DNA of 10,443 nt from Halobacteriales archaeon (GTDB taxonomy: Archaea > Halobacteriota > Halobacteria > Halobacteriales > SKSH01): the NCBI GenBank assembly GCA_007118075.1, contig SKSH01000028.1:1-10443 (forward strand), given 5' to 3'. The notes beneath the pieces are model-generated. The model searched no databases. It saw nothing but the letters and a program-made list of their open reading frames with translations, and had not been told where the DNA came from. Position 1 is the stretch's first letter; each line of letters begins with the position of its first letter. Below, in pieces: positions 1 through 6,961 of this stretch. The translations under genes were made by a program, and so were the position numbers.

Positions 1-1455
1 CTCGGAGACGATCTCGAGGTCGTGCTTCGTGTTCTCGTGGACCTTGTGGACCCCGCGCATCCGCTGCACGCGGCGGTCGGTGTTGGTGACCGTCCCGCCG
101 CGTTCGGCCCACGTCGTCGCCGGGAGGACGACGTCGGCGTATTTTGCGGTCTCGGTCATGAAGATGTCCTGCACGCAGAGGAACTCGAGGTCGTTCTCGA
201 AGCGTTCGGCGACCTCGTTGGCGTCCGGTTCGCTCATGATGGGGTTCTCGCCCATGATGTACAGCCCGTGAATCGTCTCACCGATTGCATTCGATATTTC
301 GACGTTCGTCAGTCCCGGTTCCGGCGGAACCTCGAAGCCCCAGACGTTCTCGACGGACTCTCGAGCCTCGTCGTCGTCGACGAGCTGGTACCCAGGCAGG
401 ACGTTCGGCATCGCACCCACGTCACACGTCCCCTGGACGTTGTTCTGTCCGCGGAGCGGGTTCACACCTGTCCCGGGTCGGCCGACGTTGCCGGTGATGA
501 GCGCGAGGTTGATTTCGTTCTGGACGTTGTCGACGCCGCAGGTGTGCTGGCTCATCCCCATGCCGGTGAAGATTGCGGCGTTGCCGGCGCTCGCGTACTT
601 CTCTGCGGCCAGTTCGATGTCCTCGAGCGGGACGCCACACTCCTCGGCTGCCGCCTCCTTATCGAAGTCCGAGAGCGTCTCTTTCAGGTGCTCGAACCCC
701 TCAGTCCGCTCCTCGATGAACGCCTCGTCGTACAGGCCCTCATCCAGGATGGTCTTGATCGCGATATTGAGCAGTGGGATGTCAGTCCCAGGGTTATGCT
801 GCAGGTGGATGTCGGCATCGCGGGTCGTCTTGTTGGCGTGCGGGTCGACCTGGATGATCTTCGCATCCTCAAGCGCGGCCTGGCGGAGGTACTGGCTGTG
901 GGCGATCGGGTGTTGCTCGGCTGGGTTCGCCCCCTGGATCCAGTAGACATCTCCCTCGTCCATCAGGTCCTGCATGCTGTTGGTCATCGCCCCCTGGCCC
1001 AGGCTGTTGCGGAGGGTGTACACCGTCGAGGCATGACACATCCGGGTGCAGTTGTCGACGTTGTTGGTCCCGTATCGTCGGGCCAGTTTCTGCAAGAGGT
1101 AGTTCTCCTCGTTCATCACCTTGGATGACCCGAAAAAGCCCATGGCGTCGGGGCCGAACTCATCATGAATCCGCTCGAACTCGTCGACGATGTACGAAAG
1201 TGCCTCATCCCACGTCGCCTCTCGGAACTCGCCGTCCTCCTTGATGAGTGGTTCCTTCAAGCGTTCCTCGTGGTTTACAACCTGCGTCGATGCGCCCCCC
1301 TTGATACAGAGCGCGCCACCGTTGACGGGGTTATCGAACCACGGTTTGATGGAGACCTCTCCGGGCTCCTCACCCGGATTGAGCTGCAGGCCACAGCCGA
1401 CTCCACAGTACGGACAGATCGTCTTGACGAGCTCGTCGTCTTGATCGCTTGACAT
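1..1455 (-). CDS. fdhF: Formate dehydrogenase catalytic (alpha) subunit, 3' end beyond window
   Basis: Molybdopterin-family oxidoreductase that interconverts formate and CO2; also named fdhA. The first 485 codons are visible and the frame is still open at base 1. C14-P-Y-C17-G-V-G-C21 plus C50 bind the [4Fe-4S] cluster, followed by K52 in the relay position. VDNCTRMC140-H141 places a Cys at the residue that is selenocysteine (U140) in E. coli FdhF, with the conserved His next to it. VNPLR335GQNNVQG holds the formate-site Arg (R333 in E. coli). These together favour formate dehydrogenase over nitrate or arsenate enzymes. The [4Fe-4S] domain starts at residue 14 with no Tat signal, so the protein should be cytoplasmic, like E. 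coli FdhF (about 715 residues). The ATG at 1455 is the natural start; electron-transfer partners are not in the window. It is divergent from the HhH gene, and the region looks richer in G+C than its neighbours. Confidence 0.93.
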   Translation of the reverse strand, partial: MSSDQDDELVKTICPYCGVGCGLQLNPGEEPGEVSIKPWFDNPVNGGALCIKGGASTQVVNHEERLKEPLIKEDGEFREATWDEALSYIVDEFERIHDEFGPDAMGFFGSSKVMNEENYLLQKLARRYGTNNVDNCTRMCHASTVYTLRNSLGQGAMTNSMQDLMDEGDVYWIQGANPAEQHPIAHSQYLRQAALEDAKIIQVDPHANKTTRDADIHLQHNPGTDIPLLNIAIKTILDEGLYDEAFIEERTEGFEHLKETLSDFDKEAAAEECGVPLEDIELAAEKYASAGNAAIFTGMGMSQHTCGVDNVQNEINLALITGNVGRPGTGVNPLRGQNNVQGTCDVGAMPNVLPGYQLVDDDEARESVENVWGFEVPPEPGLTNVEISNAIGETIHGLYIMGENPIMSEPDANEVAERFENDLEFLCVQDIFMTETAKYADVVLPATTWAERGGTVTNTDRRVQRMRGVHKVHENTKHDLEIVSE

Positions 1456-1476
1456 GGTGATGAATCACTGACTGGA

Positions 1477-1485
1477 AGTACTTAG
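1477..1485 (-). promoter_or_regulatory. Possible TATA element for fdhF
   Basis: On the minus strand CTAAGTACT is centred about 26 bases before the ATG at 1455, the spacing expected for a leaderless haloarchaeal transcript. The match to TTTAWA is weak. No Shine-Dalgarno is convincing before the ATG, which fits a leaderless message. The whole divergent gap (1456-1570) shows no other clear site. Confidence 0.3.
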
Positions 1486-1570
1486 CCCGCTGGCCGCATG
1501 TATCTTTCTGACATCGAATCCATCTACATTCTCGAGTAGTTGATATGGTCGTCACCGCAATTGATGGTTG

Positions 1571-2131
1571 GTGACCGACCTCGACGAGCAGACCATCCGG
1601 CGACTTGCCCACGAGTATGAGCGAACCGCAGCGTTTGCAACAGTCGAAACGGCCGCCTTGGAAACGTTCCCAACCGCAGCTCGTGTGGGTGACCTCCGGT
1701 GGCGTGATATCGAATGGCTGGTCAGATGGTACTACCGTCGACATCTCTCCTCGAGGTACAACCGCGAAGCCAGTCGGGCTGAATCGGCATTCGGTGAGAA
1801 TCAATGGCCGACGGTCAAAGAGACGATCGAACGGGCGATCGAACTCGAAACCGCCAAAGATCGAGTCGATGCATTGGTCCAACTCACCGGTATCGGTGCC
1901 GGAATCGCCTCGGGGATACTCTACTTCACGTCACCAACTCGCGACATCGTCATGGGCGAACCGGAGTGGTCGACACTTCGGACCTTCAGAATTATTGACA
2001 CCGTCTGGCCGGACACACGTTCGGCACAGATGTACCACGACTATCGTGACCGATGTGTCGAGTTAGCGGAGACGTCCTCGGTCGACCTCACGGAGCTCCA
2101 GCGAGCTCTGTTCCAGTATGCAATGGATTGA
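1571..2131 (+). CDS. HhH (helix-hairpin-helix) protein, HhH-GPD-like, catalytic Asp missing
   Basis: Hypothetical protein of 186 residues; no gene name is recognised. The hairpin LVQLTGIGAGIASGIL (about residues 102-116) matches the L-x-x-L-x-G-[IV]-G-x-x-x-A-S-x-I-L pattern of HhH-GPD DNA glycosylases and related haloarchaeal hypotheticals. In those relatives the hairpin is followed by a V-I-D-x-R-x-W type segment with the catalytic Asp; here it reads VMGEPEW, with Gly at that place. An upstream W-R-D-I-E-W-L-V-R-W segment (about 44-53) is also typical of that group. A DNA-binding or structural role is inferred; glycosylase activity is doubtful. The start is uncertain: an in-frame TGA at 1562 leaves TTG 1568 or GTG 1571, and GTG is preferred as the commoner haloarchaeal start. 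It lies 56 bases before the stress-protein gene on the same strand. Confidence 0.75.
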   Translation: MTDLDEQTIRRLAHEYERTAAFATVETAALETFPTAARVGDLRWRDIEWLVRWYYRRHLSSRYNREASRAESAFGENQWPTVKETIERAIELETAKDRVDALVQLTGIGAGIASGILYFTSPTRDIVMGEPEWSTLRTFRIIDTVWPDTRSAQMYHDYRDRCVELAETSSVDLTELQRALFQYAMD

Positions 2132-2187
2132 TTGGTAACCTGTCAAACGGAATCCTTACTCCACTGCCGAACAACACATCGTAGTAG

Positions 2188-2592
2188 ATGGTCATCGTTC
2201 TCGTCCCGGTCAGATATCCAATCTCTTCACATTCAAAGGGGACACTGGAACGAGCGATCAAGGTGGCAGAAGAACGCGATGCTGAACTCGTCATCCTCCA
2301 TGTGGACCTCTATCAAGATCCGCAAGAGGTGACCCGTTTCGACCTCAAACGTGCCGTCGAGAGCGAGTTTGGCCGTCTACCAAACGCTCGATACCTCGTC
2401 GACCGGGCATTCATCGTCGAAGATCAGATCCTTGAGGAGATCGTCGCTGAGGATGCCGATGTCGTCGTCCTCGGTCACAAGCAACTCGGTCGCTGGCGGC
2501 GTGCAATCAATCGGATGGTCGATGATCCGGACATCGCAGAATATCTCCAACAACAGATCGATGCTGAATTCGTGATCGTCGAAGACGAGTGA
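2188..2592 (+). CDS. UspA-family universal stress protein, divergent nucleotide site
   Basis: Small cytoplasmic Rossmann-like protein of 134 residues, about the usual single-domain Usp length. The family pattern is clear: a first strand (MVIVLVPV), a helix (GTLERAIKVAEERDAEL), strand VILHV, the EDADVVVLGHKQLG segment and the closing strand AEFVIVE. The Asp that normally follows the first strand (PVD) and touches the adenine is Arg here (PVR), and the glycine loop G-x2-G-x9-G-[ST] keeps only its first part (GHKQLG) with no GS. It therefore probably does not bind ATP in the usual way; function is unknown. There is no Shine-Dalgarno before the ATG; a poor TATA-like CCTTAC near 2154-2159 could serve a nearly leaderless transcript. 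Its stop lies 16 bases from the convergent mscS stop. Confidence 0.82.
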   Translation: MVIVLVPVRYPISSHSKGTLERAIKVAEERDAELVILHVDLYQDPQEVTRFDLKRAVESEFGRLPNARYLVDRAFIVEDQILEEIVAEDADVVVLGHKQLGRWRRAINRMVDDPDIAEYLQQQIDAEFVIVEDE

Positions 2593-2608
2593 CGAGTTCG
2601 ATTGATTG

Positions 2609-3574
2609 CTAGTTGGTATCAGCTCGATCACGTATCCCGACTTCAAGTTCTCCGGATGTGTCATCGAACACCATATGCTGATGTGGATATGCGATCTCGA
2701 CCGGTTCCGGCTCAAGGGCGTCCCAAATGGCAGCCTGGATGTTTGACCTGACCCGTTGCATGAAATACGGCTCACGCAACCAATACCTGAGTCGCAGACG
2801 GATGCCGTGATCCCCGAATTCGTTGATATAACACACCGGTTCTGCCGGATAACGGGTGCTCCCGACTCGGATTGCAGGTCCACCCGGAATAACCCCCTCA
2901 ACCTCAGCAGTTGTCTCTCGAATCGTTTCACGAGCCGTGTCGAGATCCCCCTCGTAGGTGACGACGATGTCGAGGTCCTGTCGTGTTCGCTCATCTTCTG
3001 CTGAGTAGTTGATAATATCACGCTCGATGATCGACGAGTTCGGGACGACGATGAAGGTGTTCTCCATCGTGAAGAGCTTCGTGTATCGAAGCGTGACGTC
3101 CTCGACAAATCCCCGCGTATCAGTATCGACAATCTCGATCATGTCCCCGATCTCATATGGTTGATCGGCCAGGACGAACATCCCTCCAATAAACCGCCTG
3201 GCAAGTGGAGCCAGTAACACGGCGAGAATGGCCGTCAAGACGGTAACTGACAGGAGGATATCGCCCGGTGAGAACCCGATGACGGCCGCTGCAATGGCGA
3301 TGCCGACGAGCAACACGATCGCCCGGATCACCTGCAGTATCGCTCGAGTGACACTCGGACGTTCGAACCGTCGGGCCACAGTCCGACCAGCGTGCCGAAT
3401 GATAATCCTGCCAAAAATCCACGCCAAGACGATGATGCCAATCGCGGCGAAGGCATCGATCACTATCTCAGGGACAAAATCCACTTCATCATAGACTGGA
3501 CCGAGTACGCCGAATGAATCCAGCTGCGTGCTGATTATCGGGCCGAATGTGGTGATGTCACCGAGTATCGTCAT
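2609..3574 (-). CDS. mscS: MscS-family small-conductance mechanosensitive channel
   Basis: Membrane channel of 321 residues that would release solutes on hypo-osmotic shock, a plausible need for a halophile. Three hydrophobic segments are seen at about 35-59, 79-101 and 107-131, as in E. coli MscS (286 residues). The third runs into the pore-lining helix and the loop ADQPYEIGDMIEI (about 136-148), the classical start of the MscS beta domain. Later TMENTFIVVPNSSIIERDIINYS matches the dN-x-x-v-x-iPNs-x-i pattern of the same domain, followed by an acidic alpha/beta C-terminal domain. The ATG at 3574 has a good Shine-Dalgarno (AGGAG). The gene lies 28 bases after the alkyltransferase-like gene and is probably co-transcribed with it. 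Channel-type function is secure; gating and ion preference cannot be read. Confidence 0.92.
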   Translation of the reverse strand: MTILGDITTFGPIISTQLDSFGVLGPVYDEVDFVPEIVIDAFAAIGIIVLAWIFGRIIIRHAGRTVARRFERPSVTRAILQVIRAIVLLVGIAIAAAVIGFSPGDILLSVTVLTAILAVLLAPLARRFIGGMFVLADQPYEIGDMIEIVDTDTRGFVEDVTLRYTKLFTMENTFIVVPNSSIIERDIINYSAEDERTRQDLDIVVTYEGDLDTARETIRETTAEVEGVIPGGPAIRVGSTRYPAEPVCYINEFGDHGIRLRLRYWLREPYFMQRVRSNIQAAIWDALEPEPVEIAYPHQHMVFDDTSGELEVGIRDRADTN

Positions 3575-3580
3575 CGGGCG

Positions 3581-3585
3581 CTCCT
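3581..3585 (-). promoter_or_regulatory. Shine-Dalgarno of mscS
   Basis: AGGAG on the minus strand, six bases before the ATG at 3574. It supports that start and translation from an internal position in a polycistronic message. Confidence 0.6.
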
Positions 3586-3602
3586 CTCGGGGTACTCATC
3601 GT

Positions 3603-4085
3603 TCATGTCACGATACGTTCGAGCGAGCGCAGGCGTTGTTCGATAGCTGGTGGGGCTCCACTTGGCGCATCCCTAATCCGATGATCGGGTATCACGAGCG
3701 GGGTCGGGTTCGCATCGAGCGCCACCCGGACGAGGTCGTGATCTGAGGCTAGGGTCGGGTCGAGTCCCTTGTTCTCTCGGAGCAATTCGGCACATGACAG
3801 GGCGGTTCCATACGGAATGGTTCGAACCGCTTCCAAGACTTGTGCGATATCGTCTGGAACATCCGGGGAGACTGGGACATCATCAAAATTATCCTTGACA
3901 GTGCCGGTCAGATACTTCTCAATCCTATCGAGCATCGGATGTTTCTCACCGGCTGACTCATCAGGACGTTCTGGGAACGTGACCTCAGTGATATGACCGT
4001 CTTCGACGACAATCTGTACGTACGTCTCCAGATAGCGGGATTCCCTGGCGAACACCCCATCATCACCTGCAGGCTCATCGGTCAT
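3603..4085 (-). CDS. Alkyltransferase-like protein (MGMT/Ogt fold, active Cys replaced by Asp)
   Basis: Protein of 160 residues with the O6-alkylguanine-DNA alkyltransferase layout: an N-terminal domain (about 10-72) and a C-terminal winged-helix domain (about 77-155). The core VLEAVRTIPYGTALSCAELL corresponds to the helix-turn-helix start of MGMT, and DLVRVALDANPTPLVIPDHRI to RAVGxAxxxNPxPxxIPCHRV, including an Arg in the arginine-finger region (R120). The methyl-accepting Cys of PCHR is Asp134 (codon GAT, 3684-3686), so suicidal alkyl transfer is not expected. Family knowledge: alkyltransferase-like proteins with Trp or another residue at this place bind O6-alkylguanine and hand it to nucleotide excision repair; that role is inferred here. 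It lies 51 bases after fhs and 28 before mscS, all on the same strand. From memory the Asp form may be common in haloarchaea, but this was not verified. Confidence 0.82.
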   Translation of the reverse strand: MTDEPAGDDGVFARESRYLETYVQIVVEDGHITEVTFPERPDESAGEKHPMLDRIEKYLTGTVKDNFDDVPVSPDVPDDIAQVLEAVRTIPYGTALSCAELLRENKGLDPTLASDHDLVRVALDANPTPLVIPDHRIRDAPSGAPPAIEQRLRSLERIVT

Positions 4086-4136
4086 CGTTACTACTCACTT
4101 CAGCCACGAGGGTAATCAAACTGTGTGCGTGGGGAT

Positions 4137-5855
4137 TCAGAAGAGTCCAGAGATATTGCCGTCGGCGTCGATGTCCATATCGGCCGCTGCGGGCCGAGCT
4201 GGGAGTCCTGGGAGCGTGAGGACGTCACCGGTCAGTGCCACGACGAACCCGGCACCGGCCGACGGGTAGACCTCCTTGACCTCGAGGTCCCAACCGGTCG
4301 GTGCACCCTTGATTGTTGCATCATCACTGAATGAGTGGAATGTTTTCGACATGATGACCGGGGTGTCATCCATGCCGATCTCCTCGAGCTGAGCGATATC
4401 GTCCTCAGCACTCCCGACATATTTCACCTCACCAGCTCCGTAAATCTCGGTTGCGATGGTCTCGATCTTCTCCTTGATCGGGGCATCGGCATCATAGAGG
4501 TACTCGAAATCAGCCTCATCTGACTCGGCCGCATCAATCACCTGTTCTGCCAGATCGATACCACCCTCACCACCGTCACCGAAGACAGTTGATTCAGCCG
4601 CTCTCACACCAAGCTCTTCCTCACAGTGTTCGATGACGGCGGCGACCTCTGCGTCAGTGTCCTGTGGGAATCGGTTGATGGCGACGACGACTGGTACCCC
4701 GAACTTCTGCAGGTTCTCGATGTGTTTGTCGAGGTTCTCGAACCCGCCCTTGACCGCCTCGACATCCGGTTCGGCGAGTTTGTCCTGATCGGCCGGCCAC
4801 ATATCCAGACCGTGGTACTTGAGCGCCCGGATGGTTGCGACGATCACGACCGCCTCTGGTGCCATCTGTCCGAATCGACAGACGACGTTCATGAACTTCT
4901 CAGCACCGAGATCTGAACCGAAACCAGCCTCAGTGACCACGTACTCGCCCATCCCGAATGCAAGCTGGTCGGCGATCAGCGAGTTAGTCCCGTGGGCGAT
5001 ATTCGCGAACGGACCGCCATGGACGAAGACAGGGGTTCCCTCGATGGTCTGGACAACGTTCGGGCGTAGGGCATCGCGAAGCAAGATCGCCGCTGCTCCA
5101 GCCGCCTCGATATCTCCGGCGGTGACCGGCTCGCCATCGGAATCGTATGCGACGATGATGCGCGAGATACGGGCTTTGAGGTCCTCGAGACTATCAGCAA
5201 GGCACAATACCGCCATCAGCTCCGAAGCTGCGGTCAGGAGGAATCCGTCCTCACGAGGGGTGCCACCCGTCCGTCCCCCTAGCCCGATGACGGTCTGACG
5301 AAGCGCCCGATCGTTCATGTCGATCGACCGCTTCCAGACGACCTCATTGATGTCGATATCGAGCTCGTTCCCCTTCGTGATGTGCGCATCGAGCATCGCC
5401 GAGATGAGATTGTGTGCGGCGGTCAATGCATGGATGTCACCGGTGAAGTGCAGATTGATATCCTCCATCGGGAGCACCTGCGACCAGCCACCACCAGCGG
5501 CGCCCCCCTTGATGCCGAAGACCGGTCCAAGCGATGGTTCACGGATACAGATCATCGTCTGTCGATCGAGCTGGTTGAACGCCTGGCCGAGCCCGATCGT
5601 GGTGACGGTCTTCCCCTCACCCAACGGTGTTGGGGTCATCCCGGTGACGAGGATGAGCTTTGCCTCGTCTTCGGCCCCGGAGAGGCGATCGATGGCCGAT
5701 TGGGTCAATTTGGCCTTGTAATCGCCATAGAGATCAAGATCTGTCTTGTCGATACCAAACGGTTCGGTGATCTCCCAGATCGGTTGCTTGTCGACAGACT
5801 TGGCGATCTTGTAATCGGTCGGAAGTTCTTCAGCACCCTCGTCTTGTGAACTCAT
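4137..5855 (-). CDS. fhs: Formate-tetrahydrofolate ligase
   Basis: Cytoplasmic enzyme joining formate to tetrahydrofolate with ATP to give 10-formyl-THF, the entry of formate into the folate C1 pool. It has 572 residues, close to the usual 555-560 plus a short acidic N-terminal lead. The P-loop TPLGEGKT (76-83, with K82) matches the family TPxGEGK[TS] motif. Other family blocks are present: IREPSLGPVFGIKGGAAGGG, the GGxTGGxPREDGFLLTAASE region, VVIVATIRALKYHG and the C-terminal SAGAGFVVALTGDVLTLPGLP. An upstream in-frame ATG at 5927 would add 24 residues with no family likeness; the ATG at 5855 sits the right distance from a TATA element and is preferred. It heads a minus-strand unit with the alkyltransferase-like gene and mscS and is divergent from thyA. 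Confidence 0.97.
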   Translation of the reverse strand: MSSQDEGAEELPTDYKIAKSVDKQPIWEITEPFGIDKTDLDLYGDYKAKLTQSAIDRLSGAEDEAKLILVTGMTPTPLGEGKTVTTIGLGQAFNQLDRQTMICIREPSLGPVFGIKGGAAGGGWSQVLPMEDINLHFTGDIHALTAAHNLISAMLDAHITKGNELDIDINEVVWKRSIDMNDRALRQTVIGLGGRTGGTPREDGFLLTAASELMAVLCLADSLEDLKARISRIIVAYDSDGEPVTAGDIEAAGAAAILLRDALRPNVVQTIEGTPVFVHGGPFANIAHGTNSLIADQLAFGMGEYVVTEAGFGSDLGAEKFMNVVCRFGQMAPEAVVIVATIRALKYHGLDMWPADQDKLAEPDVEAVKGGFENLDKHIENLQKFGVPVVVAINRFPQDTDAEVAAVIEHCEEELGVRAAESTVFGDGGEGGIDLAEQVIDAAESDEADFEYLYDADAPIKEKIETIATEIYGAGEVKYVGSAEDDIAQLEEIGMDDTPVIMSKTFHSFSDDATIKGAPTGWDLEVKEVYPSAGAGFVVALTGDVLTLPGLPARPAAADMDIDADGNISGLF

Positions 5856-5881
5856 GTCACCCTGATAGTTCACCTGGCAGG

Positions 5882-5890
5882 CATAAGAAA
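5882..5890 (-). promoter_or_regulatory. fhs: TATA-like promoter element of fhs
   Basis: Minus-strand TTTCTTATG is centred about 30 bases upstream of the ATG at 5855. This predicts transcription starting a few bases before or at the start codon, as is common in haloarchaea. GGTGA lies only one base before the ATG, too close to be a normal ribosome site. Confidence 0.45.
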
Positions 5891-5925
5891 GCTGATGGTA
5901 TGTCCGTCGAGCCAGGCAGAGTACC

Positions 5926-5936
5926 ACAAGTTAAGC
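5926..5936 (+). promoter_or_regulatory. Possible BRE/TATA element of thyA-folA
   Basis: ACAAGTTAAGC, with a TTAA core at 5931-5934, is about 33 bases before the ATG at 5966. It predicts a transcript with a leader of only a few bases and no Shine-Dalgarno. It sits back to back with the fhs promoter in a 110-base divergent gap, so the two could share control. Confidence 0.4.
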
Positions 5937-5965
5937 CCCCGGCCGGCGCACCGCCGATAACGACT

Positions 5966-6961
5966 ATGCGGACCTACCAACAGTTGGTCTCGAGCGTGTT
6001 GGAGGCTGGGGGATACAAGCCGAACCGGACGGCGGTGGACACCATCTCAATGTTCCATTACGAGTACGAACTCGATCTCGTCGACGGCTTCCCGTTGTTG
6101 ACGACCAAGGAGATGTACTGGGATTCGATGCTTCACGAGCTCGTCTGGTACTTATCTGGACAAGAACATATCAAGGAACTCCGTGAGCATACCGCCATCT
6201 GGGATGAATGGGCCGATGCAGAGGGACGATTAGAGACGGCGTACGGTCGCTTCTGGCGTCGGTATCCCATCCCACCAGCAGCTGATCGCCTCCCCGGCGA
6301 GGCATGGCCAAATGAAGACCATCCCTGTGTCAACGAAGAGGGTACCTTCGATCAACTGCGCTACGTGCTCGACCGGTTGGAGGAGTCACCTCATTCGCGT
6401 AGGATCGTCGTCAACGCCTGGCACCCCGCGAACGCCGCGGTCAGCAAGCTACCCCCGTGTCACTATACCTATACATTCAACGTGCAAGGTGACGAACTCA
6501 ACCTCAAGCTCGAGCAGCGATCGGCCGACATCGCCCTCGGTGTCCCGTTCAATATCGCCGCGTATTCTCTCTTGTTGATGCTCGTCGCCCAGGAGGCAGG
6601 CTTTGAACCGGGGACCTTCGCGCACTCGCTCACCGATGCACACATCTACTGTGGTACCGGCAAGCGCGGTGGCTGGTATGGAGACAATCTTGATGCGCTC
6701 CAAGGACGAATCGCTAACTGCGAGACCCCCGATGACTACCTCGAGGTCAGGGACTGGTTGGAGGAGACGGCCCCGACCGAGCCCGAGGAGGAGACCGGGT
6801 TCGACCACGTTCCGAACCTCCTTGAACAGCTCTCGCGCACCCCGAGAGACCGGCCCACGGTGGCGATCACCGAGACGACCATCGACACGTTCAGCGTTGA
6901 TGACGTCACCCTCGAGGGGTACGACCCACATCCACGCCTGCGCTTTGCCGTCGCCGAATGA
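5966..6961 (+). CDS. thyA: Thymidylate synthase (ThyA type)
   Basis: Makes dTMP from dUMP with methylene-THF, releasing dihydrofolate; called hts in Haloferax. The protein is 331 residues against 264 in E. coli, with extra acidic segments at about 100-130 and 275-300. Visible motifs: R21 of the phosphate site, FPLLTTKEMYW (42-52), E58, the IWDEWAD block, the catalytic LPPC165H with the following YTYTFNV, QRSADIALGVPFN (184-196, with D188 and N196), HIYCGT and the C-terminal YDPHPRL. The open frame extends 40 codons upstream of 5966, but that stretch is not like the family, and MRTYQQLV is the expected N-terminus. Its stop overlaps the folA start (ATGA, 6958-6961), so the two are translationally coupled. 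Confidence 0.97.
   Translation: MRTYQQLVSSVLEAGGYKPNRTAVDTISMFHYEYELDLVDGFPLLTTKEMYWDSMLHELVWYLSGQEHIKELREHTAIWDEWADAEGRLETAYGRFWRRYPIPPAADRLPGEAWPNEDHPCVNEEGTFDQLRYVLDRLEESPHSRRIVVNAWHPANAAVSKLPPCHYTYTFNVQGDELNLKLEQRSADIALGVPFNIAAYSLLLMLVAQEAGFEPGTFAHSLTDAHIYCGTGKRGGWYGDNLDALQGRIANCETPDDYLEVRDWLEETAPTEPEEETGFDHVPNLLEQLSRTPRDRPTVAITETTIDTFSVDDVTLEGYDPHPRLRFAVAE

Noticed and set aside
22..1128. A 368-codon open frame on the plus strand, opposite fdhF
   Set aside because: It lies wholly antisense to a convincing formate dehydrogenase, and its composition (rich in V, D, L and R) is typical of a shadow frame in G+C-rich coding DNA. It shows no family motif.
1370..1882. 170-codon minus-strand frame bridging the fdhF start and the HhH gene
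   Set aside because: It overlaps the beginnings of two better-supported divergent genes and carries no recognisable domain.
5856..5927. 24-residue N-terminal extension of Fhs from an upstream ATG
   Set aside because: The extra segment has no likeness to the family and would run over the proposed TATA element; the ATG at 5855 fits the promoter spacing.
5846..5965. 40-residue N-terminal extension of thymidylate synthase
   Set aside because: It overlaps the fhs start region and both divergent promoters, and known enzymes begin at the M-R-T-Y-Q-Q position.
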